DNA of 23,663 nucleotides from CAYLLT01 sp964591605 (GTDB lineage Bacteria > Planctomycetota > Phycisphaerae > UBA1845 > PWPN01): the NCBI GenBank assembly GCA_964591605.1, contig CAZQEN010000084.1, positions 1-23,663 on the forward strand, in the 5' to 3' direction. The translations under genes and the position numbers were made by a program. Every line of letters starts with the position of its first letter. Position 1 is the stretch's first letter. The notes beneath the pieces are model-generated. The model ran no database searches, was not told where the DNA came from, and was given only the letters and a program-made list of their open reading frames with translations. Shown one piece after another: positions 7,974-15,141 of the stretch.

Positions 7974-8647
7974 TTAACGGAATCTGGCGAAAGCCTCCCG
8001 GCTCCAGCGCGACAGCGTCGACCTCAGGCGCTTCCACTCGAGCGGAACGAGCAGCTCGGGCATCGGCTCCTTCTCGGCATCGTCAAAGTACGCCAGCCCG
8101 CGAAGAACGGGAAACACGNNNNNNNNNNACGAGCCCCAGGGGCCCAAACTCGGCAGCCGGAGCGGTAGTCAGCCAGCAGCTTATCCAGCGAGAGGCCGTG
8201 TTCCAGCAGCGCATGAATGTCGATGAAGTCCTTGCGAGAGCCCAGCTGGGCGATCGCCGCCAGTTTCATGCAGCCCAGATCAACCGGCGACGCAATCCGG
8301 CAGCCGTAGTCCGGCCAGAGTTCCGGGTCCTCCAGCGTCGGGTAGCCGTAGCGCACAAAAGTCACCCGGATGCCGCGGATATGGCCGTCGATCAGATGAC
8401 GCAACTGACTTCTGGTCGAAAAGACATGTCCGCTCCCCTGCAATTCTGAGGCCACATGTTCGGGCTCGACCGTCGGCTGCGATGAGAACCAGTCAAAGTC
8501 GATCGAGCGGCGATGCCCGACCCGCAAGGCGACGGCCGTTCCGCCTGCCAGATAGTAGCCGTGCGCACTCGCCCACGCGCCGAGATCTTTGAGCAGGCGG
8601 TCCTGCTCGGCGGGCATGACATGAGCGTGGAATAACGACGCATTCAC
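7974..8647 (-). CDS. AbiEii-type nucleotidyltransferase (toxin-like), interrupted by an assembly gap
   Basis: The N-terminal part contains LAGGTAVALRVGHRRSIDFDWFS (GGT at 35-37, Asp50 and Asp52), the nucleotidyltransferase signature of the AbiEii/MenA toxin family, followed by KLAAIAQLGSRKDFIDIHALL. The coding frame then reaches the 10 N at 8119-8128. Beyond the gap the sensible continuation (PVLRGLAYFDDAEKEPMPEL...WSREAFARF, stop at 7974) is in another frame, so the true gap length should be 2 modulo 3. The start is a GTG at 8647 that overlaps the stop of the upstream partner (GTGA), a sign of tight coupling. Related proteins transfer nucleotides to tRNA or other targets and act as toxins or in phage defence; that role is inferred from family and pairing. 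Confidence 0.78.
8119..8128. other. Assembly gap (10 N)
   Basis: Ten unresolved bases inside the nucleotidyltransferase gene. The flanks (CACG before, ACG after) share ACG, consistent with a scaffold join of nominal length. The gap, not a mutation, explains the apparent frame change. Confidence 0.95.
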
Positions 8648-8949
8648 TGCACTTTTCCAGGCACGGCCCTGGCCTGCTGGACCCAGACGTCAACCTGGTC
8701 TTGCGGCAGATCGAGGATCACCTGCCAGAATCTCAGCCGCGGCGGGTCCAGGCCGCGCCCGCCACGCTCGCGGATCCAGTTCGCCAGATCGGCGGGGCCA
8801 AGCTCGTCGTACAGCCACTTGTTGGCACGGTCGTCGCCCTCCTGGAGGATACGGGCAATGACAAAATCGCGATCGGCGGGCCAGGCGAGCTGAGCGAAAT
8901 CGTAGTCCCAGAAGAGGGGCCTAAAGTGTTCTGGAAGTGGCTGGCTCAA
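8644..8949 (-). CDS. DUF6922-like protein, putative antitoxin of the AbiEii-like partner
   Basis: A 101-residue protein with the segment EHFRPLFWDYDFAQL, then a helical region (RDFVIARILQEGD) and WQVILDLPQ near the C-terminus; this pattern matches what I know as DUF6922, a small family commonly found next to AbiEii-type nucleotidyltransferases. A stop codon lies two codons upstream of TTG 8949, and GAGGA with a seven-base spacer precedes that TTG, so a TTG start is well supported. The last four bases overlap the GTG start of the partner. It probably neutralises or represses the partner (inference from operon structure). A 16-codon reading frame ends in a TTGA overlap with this start, so its translation may be coupled to a leader peptide. 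Confidence 0.75.
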   Translation of the reverse strand: MSQPLPEHFRPLFWDYDFAQLAWPADRDFVIARILQEGDDRANKWLYDELGPADLANWIRERGGRGLDPPRLRFWQVILDLPQDQVDVWVQQARAVPGKVQ

Positions 8950-9038
8950 CGCTCATTCCTCAGCGCTTCGTAATCAGCAGGAAAGGGGCTTCTCATGATC
9001 GATCCCCGTCACCGTCATGGGAGCCCGTTCCTTCTGCC

Positions 9039-9044
9039 ATTATA
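9039..9044 (-). promoter_or_regulatory. Candidate -10 box for the toxin-antitoxin-like pair
   Basis: On the minus strand the sequence reads TATAAT, a perfect -10 consensus, about 90 bases upstream of the TTG start at 8949 and next to the 3' end of the glycogen synthase gene. No good -35 match is seen. The leader it would create contains a short reading frame ending at the TTG. Confidence 0.35.
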
Positions 9045-9051
9045 TCGGGAT

Positions 9052-11055
9052 TCACTGAGCTTCGGCACGGCTTTCGGCGGCCGTCAGCGGGCGGACAGCG
9101 CGGCGGCGGGTGGCGTGACGCGCCGTATCAGCGCTCTGGGCCGGAGCGTCGGTCGTCTCATCCGGCGGCGGGATGATGTTCTGGCCCGGATAGTATTTCT
9201 CGAAGGCCATCCGACGCGCCGCACGGTAGAACTGGCTCATGTTCGACCAGTCGAATGACTCCGCGTGCCGCTCCACCGAGTTGCGGAGCTGGATCCGCTC
9301 GCGGCGGCTCATCCGGCACAACGCGTGCAGCCAGCTCGCCACCTGCGAGACGGTGTAATCGAAACTCACGCTCCGCCGCCGGGCCACGAACAGCCCGTGC
9401 GAGTCGTGCTCCTCCGGCCACTTGGCCATCACGTGCGCGCCAAAGCCGCTCAGGTCGCTGGTGATCGCCGGAATCCCCCGCACCACGCACTCCATCGGCG
9501 TGTACCCCCAGGGCTCATAGTACGAGGGAAACACCCCGATGTTGCAGCCGCGCACGAACTGGTCGTACTCCAGTCCGAACAACGGGCTCGTCGTGGTAAT
9601 AAACTCCGGATGGAAGACCACTTTCACCGGATCGTCCACCGAGTTGAGCAGATGCCGGTGCCGCAGATGGCACAGGATCGGGTCGTGGGCGTCATCCACC
9701 AGATCGTGCGTCACGATCGTGGGCATGAACTGCCGCCACGCGTGCATCATGCGCTTGAGCCGCACCTTCGCATACTCATCGAGCAGATCGTCCACCGTGG
9801 GCAGCCGCCCCTCGGCCACCGTCCGGAACAGCTTGCGGCCCACGTCCTTCTCGATTGACTCGCACGTGTCGCGCAGCTCGTTGAACATCGCCTGGCTGCG
9901 CAGCGTGGCCATGTTCAGGCCCTTGGCCGGCGCGGGGGCGATGATGAACGCCACCACTGTCACGCCCAGCGGCTGGGCCCGCAGCCGCTGGTTCAGCTCG
10001 TAGAGCGCCTCGATGAACACGTCAAAGCCCTTGTTGCGGTACTCGTAGCGCCCGGCCGAGAACATGTAGATCGTGCGGTCAAGGTCAAACGTGTAACTGG
10101 GGAAGAAATGCCCCATCACGAACTCGTGAATGAGGTCCTTGCACTGGCGGTGCAGGTTCTGGAACTCGTACGGTGCGGCGAATCGCTCGACATTCAGACC
10201 GTTAGGCAGAACCGCCTCCGGCCTGCGCCCCAGGAACTGGGCCGCCTCCATGGCCGTGATGTCGGACACCGTGGTGAACACATCCGCCGCATGCGCCGCC
10301 GCCCGCTCAATGTTGTAGCGATGCTCGAAACCGTGCTCCCGCGCGACCGCCCCGCCGTCAATCTGACTCAGATGGTCGTAGAGCTGCACGTTGGCCGCGC
10401 TCAGACTCCGCCCGACCAGAGTGGCGTGCGTGGTGAAGACCGTGGGGAACCGCACCTGCCGGAACTTCAGCAGCGGCAGCGCCACCGACCCCTGCCACTC
10501 GTGAAAGTGCGCCAGCATCGGCGCCGACAGCCGCTGATGAACCTCCCCCAGGAAATCCGCCACCGTGTAGCCGAACGAGATGGTCTCATCGACGTTGGTA
10601 TCGCCCCCCGGCGTGCCGATCCCGAGGTCCTTCCACAGCAGGTACTTCATCTCCCCCAGCGAGCCCATCCGCGAGTTCACGTCCACCAGCAGCACCTGCG
10701 GCCGCCCCGTGATCAGCCAACGCCCGCTGTGGATCAGAATGCCGCGTTCGCGCAGCTTCTCGATGGCCTCGCCGACCACGCCCACTGCCGGAGCGGCCTC
10801 AAACTCGATCTTCGCCGCCGCCTCCCAATAGGGCCCGATCAGCCAGTACTGATCCCCCCATCGGCGAACCGCGGCCGGCGCCTTGCTCCGCAGGACGGTG
10901 TAGATGCCCCCGGTCTGCGAACACACCTCCCAGGCAATCTCGAAAAGGAACGGCAACGGTCTCGCCCCATTTCCACCAGCAGACGGATTTCCGTCCGACA
11001 GGGCGGCTTCCATCAACGCGTGCACCGGCTCGTGCTCGACAGGCTGTACGCTCAT
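9052..11055 (-). CDS. Eukaryote-type glycogen synthase (glycosyltransferase family GT3)
   Basis: A 667-residue enzyme that elongates alpha-1,4-glucan from a nucleotide sugar (UDP-glucose in characterised GT3 enzymes). Recognisable GT3 features are FEIAWEVCSQTGGIYTVL near the N-terminus, LAHFHEWQG, FTTHATLVGR, VFTTVSDITAMEA followed by VLPNGLNVERF, FSAGRYEYRNKGFDVFIEAL, and the catalytic FPSYYEPWGYTPMEC. The length is close to yeast and animal glycogen synthases and unlike the ~480-residue GlgA (GT5) of most bacteria. The segment SRRERIQLRNSVER (583-596) aligns with the regulatory arginine helix of yeast Gsy2. The start at 11055 precedes the conserved core by about 35 variable residues. The gene stands alone, with no other glycogen genes in the window. 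Confidence 0.93.
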   Translation of the reverse strand: MSVQPVEHEPVHALMEAALSDGNPSAGGNGARPLPFLFEIAWEVCSQTGGIYTVLRSKAPAAVRRWGDQYWLIGPYWEAAAKIEFEAAPAVGVVGEAIEKLRERGILIHSGRWLITGRPQVLLVDVNSRMGSLGEMKYLLWKDLGIGTPGGDTNVDETISFGYTVADFLGEVHQRLSAPMLAHFHEWQGSVALPLLKFRQVRFPTVFTTHATLVGRSLSAANVQLYDHLSQIDGGAVAREHGFEHRYNIERAAAHAADVFTTVSDITAMEAAQFLGRRPEAVLPNGLNVERFAAPYEFQNLHRQCKDLIHEFVMGHFFPSYTFDLDRTIYMFSAGRYEYRNKGFDVFIEALYELNQRLRAQPLGVTVVAFIIAPAPAKGLNMATLRSQAMFNELRDTCESIEKDVGRKLFRTVAEGRLPTVDDLLDEYAKVRLKRMMHAWRQFMPTIVTHDLVDDAHDPILCHLRHRHLLNSVDDPVKVVFHPEFITTTSPLFGLEYDQFVRGCNIGVFPSYYEPWGYTPMECVVRGIPAITSDLSGFGAHVMAKWPEEHDSHGLFVARRRSVSFDYTVSQVASWLHALCRMSRRERIQLRNSVERHAESFDWSNMSQFYRAARRMAFEKYYPGQNIIPPPDETTDAPAQSADTARHATRRRAVRPLTAAESRAEAQ

Positions 11056-11151
11056 GGCACCAGGACCTTACCCTCGGGAACCGGCCCCTGCAATCGGCAT
11101 TCGGAGCGCCGAACGGGACCAGACAGATCCCAGAAAAAATTCTCTCCGCGC

Positions 11152-11174
11152 CAGTGCCACCTTGTGTGGCACTG
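11152..11174. repeat. Perfect 9-bp stem-loop upstream of glycogen synthase
   Basis: CAGTGCCAC - CTTGT - GTGGCACTG is a perfect inverted repeat about 100 bases upstream of the glycogen synthase start. A GTGGCAC core also occurs in the dxr-rseP spacer (15085-15090), so it may be a dispersed palindrome. No T-run follows on either strand, so it is not an intrinsic terminator. Confidence 0.5.
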
Positions 11175-11249
11175 ACGGCCGGAATTCCGCCGATTTCACC
11201 CGTCATCCGGCTTGCTTTCGCTCGCCCGCTCCCTGTAAATACGAACCGT

Positions 11250-11270
11250 GAGGAGCAGCAGCAGCTCCTC
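11250..11270. repeat. 7-bp perfect stem-loop
   Basis: GAGGAGC - AGCAGCA - GCTCCTC is a perfect inverted repeat with a seven-base loop, in the gene-free stretch upstream of glycogen synthase. No gene end is adjacent. Confidence 0.4.
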
Positions 11271-11546
11271 CCGGGGTTCACTGGTGATTGGGCTCGTGGG
11301 CCGGCCCTCGTGGCGGGGCAGGGGGTGATCACGCGCTGCGGCGCCGCCAGACCGTCGGGTGGTTTGCCCGCACGGTGCTGGGGTACCCAGCGGAGCGTCG
11401 GACCGCCTCGCTCCGGACCGGCGTCCGAAGGCCGCGGTATCGGCCAGCCAACCCCAGGGGGCGCTGCACGCTGGATTGCGCCTGCTGATTGTCTCCCGCA
11501 GCCCTCGCCCTCAGGCGAGCAGTGCTGTGTCAGCCAACCCTCCGGA

Positions 11547-11588
11547 CCGGCCGGGGCCGCCCTCCCAGCGCGAACTCGCCCCGGCCGG
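11547..11588. repeat. 11-bp perfect inverted repeat with 20-base loop
   Basis: CCGGCCGGGGC (11547-11557) pairs perfectly with GCCCCGGCCGG (11578-11588). A smaller hairpin, CTCGCC-CTCA-GGCGAG, sits just before it at 11504-11519. The lipoprotein gene that ends at 11733 reads towards this stem, so it could serve as a transcription stop for that gene, although no U-tract is present. Confidence 0.45.
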
Positions 11589-11732
11589 CTCCATTTCAGC
11601 GCCGCCCTGGGTATCCAGACACATCAGCCTCCTCAGCCCCAACGGGGCGCCACAAACGGCGGCGATCCACGTACCGAATGCCATGCGACCCTCAGGATCG
11701 GCTCATCAGAGATGTGTCGAACAACGAGGGTG

Positions 11733-12233
11733 CTACGGCGGGGGGGATGCGCTTCGCCGTGCCGCCGAGAGCTCGCGTTGCAGCGATTCGACCTGTTGGG
11801 TGAGCTCGGCGATCCGCTCCTCCTGCTGGCGCACGGCTTTTGCCGCCCGGGCCAGTTCCTGCGCCCGCATCGCCCATACCTTTTCCGATTCGAGCAGACG
11901 CCGGCTGAGCTCATCCTGTGCCTTGATCGATGCCTCTTTTTCGCTCTGGAGCTGCTGCAACGCCTGGCGCATCTCCTGTACCGTGTCGCGGTCGGCCCTG
12001 CCCGCGCTGCGCGCTCCCTCGGCCGCCGCCCGGGCATCCGCGATCTGCTTCTGCGCCTGCTGCAATTCCCGCCGGCAGTCACCCAGCTCACGCTGCAGCC
12101 GCGCGTTATCGTGCGCGAGAGCGGTATTCTCCGCTGAGGTACGCTGAACGTTCGCCTCCTCCCCCGCACACCCGCACACCCCAGCGACCGCCATCACTCC
12201 CGCCAGCCACCACCCCGATTGCCGGATTCTCAT
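11733..12233 (-). CDS. Small coiled-coil lipoprotein of unknown function
   Basis: A 166-residue protein. Residues 1-22 form a lipoprotein signal peptide (MRIRQSGWWLAGVMAVAG then VCGC as the likely lipobox). The rest, from about residue 30 to 158, is an uninterrupted Glu/Gln/Arg/Ala-rich heptad pattern (LQRELGDCRRELQQAQKQIA; LTQQVESLQRELSAA), so a long coiled coil, followed by a short Pro tail. The frame is open upstream to 12350, but the signal peptide and a GGGGA motif four bases before ATG 12233 fix the start. The protein is probably anchored to a membrane facing the periplasm; a spacer or scaffold role is a guess. It is transcribed divergently from the small gene at 12453. Confidence 0.75.
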   Translation of the reverse strand: MRIRQSGWWLAGVMAVAGVCGCAGEEANVQRTSAENTALAHDNARLQRELGDCRRELQQAQKQIADARAAAEGARSAGRADRDTVQEMRQALQQLQSEKEASIKAQDELSRRLLESEKVWAMRAQELARAAKAVRQQEERIAELTQQVESLQRELSAARRSASPPP

Positions 12234-12349
12234 CGTGTCCCCGCTTTCCTTGTGAATCTTCCGCCACCGCTCCCTCGTCCCGTCTGCGGTCTGCCTCAAA
12301 ACCGCCCCGGCGGGCAGTCGGTGCCGCACCCTGTTGCATGGCCGCCGCA

Positions 12350-12387
12350 CGGCCGCGAGCGCACGCGAGCCCGCCCGCTCGCGGCCG
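12350..12387. repeat. 12-bp perfect inverted repeat in a divergent promoter region
   Basis: CGGCCGCGAGCG (12350-12361) and CGCTCGCGGCCG (12376-12387) are perfect inverted copies with a 14-base loop. The element lies between the divergent starts at 12233 and 12453, so it could be a shared operator, or a terminator-like barrier. Confidence 0.5.
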
Positions 12388-12419
12388 AGTGGCGCTCGAG
12401 TATGTTAACGCGGCCTGCC

Positions 12420-12444
12420 GGCGGGGCATACGCCCGCCTATAAT
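12420..12444 (+). promoter_or_regulatory. Promoter with TATAAT -10 box and abutting palindrome; leaderless start
   Basis: TATAAT (12439-12444) is a perfect -10 box only nine bases before the ATG at 12453, so transcription would begin at or next to the start codon. GGCGGG-N7-CCCGCC (12420-12438) fills the space directly upstream of the -10 box and could bind a repressor. A -35 match is poor. Confidence 0.45.
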
Positions 12445-12452
12445 CACCCGAA

Positions 12453-12668
12453 ATGAATCCCCAGCCTGCCCAACCCGAACCGCGCCGCAAGCGCTCCATG
12501 CACGACGACGTGGAAACCTGGGACGACTGCTGCGTCTGCGAGCCAGAGCCGCGCTGGCAGCAGCTCGCCGAGGAATGGGAGCAGCACGCCCCGCGTGAGG
12601 CCCGGCCGGGTCCACACTCCGACCCGACGGCGGCCGCCGGCCCCCTTCCCGCGCCCCCTGAGCACTGA
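12453..12668 (+). CDS. Small acidic/proline-rich protein of unknown function (71 aa)
   Basis: I do not recognise a family. The 71 residues begin with a Pro/Arg-rich stretch (MNPQPAQPEPRRKRS), continue with a Trp/Cys/acidic core (DDVETWDDCCVCEPEPRWQQ, about 19-38, with three Cys) and a short helix (LAEEWEQHA), and end in a Pro/Ala-rich tail. There is no signal peptide or membrane segment. Support for it being real is the TATAAT box immediately upstream, the isolated position, and a stop 20 bases before the convergent rseP end. There is no Shine-Dalgarno, which fits a leaderless mRNA. Without homologues it remains tentative. Confidence 0.5.
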   Translation: MNPQPAQPEPRRKRSMHDDVETWDDCCVCEPEPRWQQLAEEWEQHAPREARPGPHSDPTAAAGPLPAPPEH

Positions 12669-12688
12669 CCTTCGGCGACCCGGTGCGC

Positions 12689-15070
12689 CTACCCCACCAG
12701 TTTCTGCAGATCCTTGAACGTCACGAAGAGGAACACCCCGATGATCAGCACGATGCCGATCACCTGCGTCGCCACCATCACCCGCAGGCTGATCGGACTG
12801 CCCTTGATCTTCTCGATGATCAGAAACGTGAACAGCCCGCCGTCCACGATCGGCAGCGGCAGGAAGTTGATCACCGCCAGGTTCGCCGAGATCAGCGCGA
12901 GGAAGTACAGCAGCTTCGTGTAGTCCTGCTTGGCCACCTCGCTGCCCATGTGGACGATCCCCACCGGCCCCGACACCTGGTCGAAGCTCACGCTCCGTGT
13001 GATGACCATCCGCTTCATCATGATGTAGACCTGTTCGATGAAGTACCAGGTCTTCTGCAGCCCGATGCCCATGGCCGTGATCGGGTTTCGCACCTGCACC
13101 TTGGTCATCACCAGGTCGGTCAGCAGCGTATCCGTCACCATGTAATCGATCCGCTGCACCCAACTGTCGAGCATCTCCGGCGTCACCGTGACCATCGCCC
13201 GCTTCGACTCCGGGTCACTCAGGTAGCGATACTCGACCGGGATCGTCTGGCCCATGTACTTCTCCAGAACCTTGCGGGCGCCGATCCAGTTTTCCACCGA
13301 TTGCATCCGGGGCCGGCCGTCGACGATCTCTTCCACGCTCGTCATGTCGCCAATCTTGGTAATCCGCTCGCCGGGCCCCAGCCGGAACGTCGTGCCCAGC
13401 GCCTGCGGAACATGGATCACTCCCGACTGCTCGGGCTGCCCGTTGTAGCTCCACGACAGCTTCACATCCTGTCCGCCCAGCTCAATGAACCGGTCGACGA
13501 GTTCCGACCAGGTCTTCACCGGCTCGTCGTTCACCCGCGTGATCAGCGACCCGCGCGGCATGACCGACTTGAGCTTGGCCGCCGGTGTGGGAATCTCGTC
13601 GGTGACCTTCGTCACGATGTCGGCCACGATCGGGCGTTCGCTCTCCCATCCGTCCGGATCCATCCCCACCCTCGGCGGCCCGTCGCGAAACAGGCCCGAC
13701 GCTTTGGGCCGCACCTGTATCGTGATCTCTTTGGCCGTGCCGTCCAGCACCGGCCGCAGCACCGTCACGCGGATGTCGCGCTCCGGGTTGTCCTTGATGC
13801 TCTGCAGGATCTCCGCACGCGTCGGCGCCGACTGCTGGCCCCAGCGGACGATCACATCTCCGGGCTTGAGTCCCGCTTCATCCGCGCGATCGCCCGGATT
13901 CACAATCGTGACCTCGCGCCGCGGCACCAGCCCGAGCAGATGTCCCGCGTAGCGATCCGTGGCCGAGGTCGACCGGAAGCCCAGCCGTGCCCGCCGCTTC
14001 AGGTGCAGAGTCTCCTGCCGGCCGTTCACCTTGCGAACCACCTTGAGATCCGCGTATTGCCCGCGGTGGCGCACCAGCTCCTGGTTGATATCGAACAGGT
14101 CCTTGACCTTCCGGCCCGCGATCTCCTCGATCAGGTCGCCCACCCGCAGTTGCTGATCCTCGGGTATCGCCGGATCGTCCATCACGCTCACCACCCGGTT
14201 GCTGAACGGAGGCGCGATGCCGATCATCAGCTTGTTTTCTTCGGCGTTGTGCTCGGTGAGCACGTCGAAGGTCTTCACCTCCGACCCGCCGTCGCCCGTC
14301 GGCCGGCGCACGGTGATCTTCAGCGCCTCTTCCGGATCCGCCAGCAGCACCGCCGGCATCACGTCATTGAAATCCGAAACCCGCTTGCCGTTGATCTTGA
14401 TGATGTCGTCGTTGACGTGCAGTCCCGCATTGAACGCCGGCGATTCCGCCTGAACGAGCCCGATCTTCGCCGCCGGCGCCTCCAGCCCGATCATGAACAC
14501 CAGCATGAACACGACCGACGCGAAAACCAGGTTCATGATCACGCCGGCCGACACGATGAACATCCGCCGTCCGACCGACTTGTGCGTGAACGCCCGCGGA
14601 TCGTCCTTGACCACCAGCTCGCCCGACTTGTCGACCGTGAAGTCCTCCTGCCCGAGCATCTTCACGTATCCGCCCAGCGGCAGGATGTTGAAGCAGTATT
14701 CCGTCTCCCCGATCCCCAGCTCCCGGTGCGCCTCCGCGACTTCCGCATCGGTGAGCTCCGTGCGGTCGCGAAACCGCGCGTCCTCCCGGCGCTTCTGCTC
14801 GAGATAGCCCTCCATCCGCCGCTGGTAGCGTTCCCGCGTCGGACCCCACACGAAGCCCAGACCCTTGCGGTACGCCGCGATCGCCCGTCCGAATCCCACC
14901 GCAAACCGGTCCACCCGCACGTCGCACCACTTGGCCGCCAGGAAGTGACCCAGTTCGTGGAAGAACACGACCACCGAGAAACCCAGAACGATCAGCACAT
15001 AGTTCTTGATTTCCAGCAGCAGATCGATCAGCCAGAACGCCCCCAGAAGATGGTCAAACGATTCCTGCAT
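12689..15070 (-). CDS. rseP: RseP-like site-2 intramembrane metalloprotease, large multi-PDZ form
   Basis: A 793-residue M50 protease that cleaves membrane-anchored regulators within the bilayer. The zinc site is HELGH (38-42) in the first membrane helix, and the third ligand is Asp743 in the LPLPIVDGG motif near the C-terminus. Other membrane helices are FIVSAGVIMNLVFASVVFML in the middle and two or three in the last 100 residues. Between them are at least three PDZ-like modules (around AFNAGLHVNDDIIKINGK, LRVGDLIEEIAGRKV and ADEAGLKPGDVIVRW) plus two looser ones (PRGSLITRVNDEPV, LGPGERITKIGD). Typical RseP proteins have about 450 residues and two PDZ domains. A charged insertion of about 50 residues precedes the conserved NILPLGGYVKMLG. 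The ATG at 15070 is chosen over 15133 because GAGGA lies six bases upstream. dxr is immediately upstream on the same strand, a common bacterial pairing. Confidence 0.92.
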   Translation of the reverse strand: MQESFDHLLGAFWLIDLLLEIKNYVLIVLGFSVVVFFHELGHFLAAKWCDVRVDRFAVGFGRAIAAYRKGLGFVWGPTRERYQRRMEGYLEQKRREDARFRDRTELTDAEVAEAHRELGIGETEYCFNILPLGGYVKMLGQEDFTVDKSGELVVKDDPRAFTHKSVGRRMFIVSAGVIMNLVFASVVFMLVFMIGLEAPAAKIGLVQAESPAFNAGLHVNDDIIKINGKRVSDFNDVMPAVLLADPEEALKITVRRPTGDGGSEVKTFDVLTEHNAEENKLMIGIAPPFSNRVVSVMDDPAIPEDQQLRVGDLIEEIAGRKVKDLFDINQELVRHRGQYADLKVVRKVNGRQETLHLKRRARLGFRSTSATDRYAGHLLGLVPRREVTIVNPGDRADEAGLKPGDVIVRWGQQSAPTRAEILQSIKDNPERDIRVTVLRPVLDGTAKEITIQVRPKASGLFRDGPPRVGMDPDGWESERPIVADIVTKVTDEIPTPAAKLKSVMPRGSLITRVNDEPVKTWSELVDRFIELGGQDVKLSWSYNGQPEQSGVIHVPQALGTTFRLGPGERITKIGDMTSVEEIVDGRPRMQSVENWIGARKVLEKYMGQTIPVEYRYLSDPESKRAMVTVTPEMLDSWVQRIDYMVTDTLLTDLVMTKVQVRNPITAMGIGLQKTWYFIEQVYIMMKRMVITRSVSFDQVSGPVGIVHMGSEVAKQDYTKLLYFLALISANLAVINFLPLPIVDGGLFTFLIIEKIKGSPISLRVMVATQVIGIVLIIGVFLFVTFKDLQKLVG

Positions 15071-15086
15071 CCGTGATCCTCTTGTG

Positions 15087-15131
15087 GCACCGGCGTCTCG
15101 CCTGTGCTCCACGGGGCGGGACACCTGTCCC
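15087..15131. repeat. Two adjacent hairpins between dxr and rseP
   Basis: GCAC-C-GGCG-TCT-CGCC-T-GTGC (15087-15107) is one stem with a single mismatch, and GGGACA-CC-TGTCCC (15118-15131) is a perfect second one. Both sit in the 71-base space between the dxr stop and the rseP start, so the message would carry them just ahead of the rseP ribosome-binding site. The composition resembles dispersed planctomycete palindromes. Confidence 0.5.
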
Positions 15132-15141
15132 ACACCTCACC

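Larger units (their letters stand above)
11056..11732. other. Non-coding stretch of 677 bases rich in perfect hairpins
   Basis: It lies between the glycogen synthase start and the 3' end of the next minus-strand gene. Open frames here are Arg/Pro/Ala-rich and run into opposite-strand genes, so I do not call them. It holds four clear stem-loops: 11152-11174, 11250-11270, 11504-11519 and 11547-11588. No SRP, RNase P, tmRNA or tRNA signature was recognised. It could be long leader or regulatory sequence, an unrecognised structured RNA, or degraded repeat DNA. Confidence 0.5.

Noticed and set aside
11154..12147. Overlapping plus-strand open frames of 327 and 262 codons
   Set aside because: They run through hairpins and into the antisense of the coiled-coil lipoprotein; translations are low-complexity Pro/Arg/Ala and have no start signals.
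12683..15076. 797-codon plus-strand open frame
   Set aside because: Lies exactly opposite rseP, is extremely rich in His, Arg and Asp from the complementary codon pattern, and has no recognisable domain.
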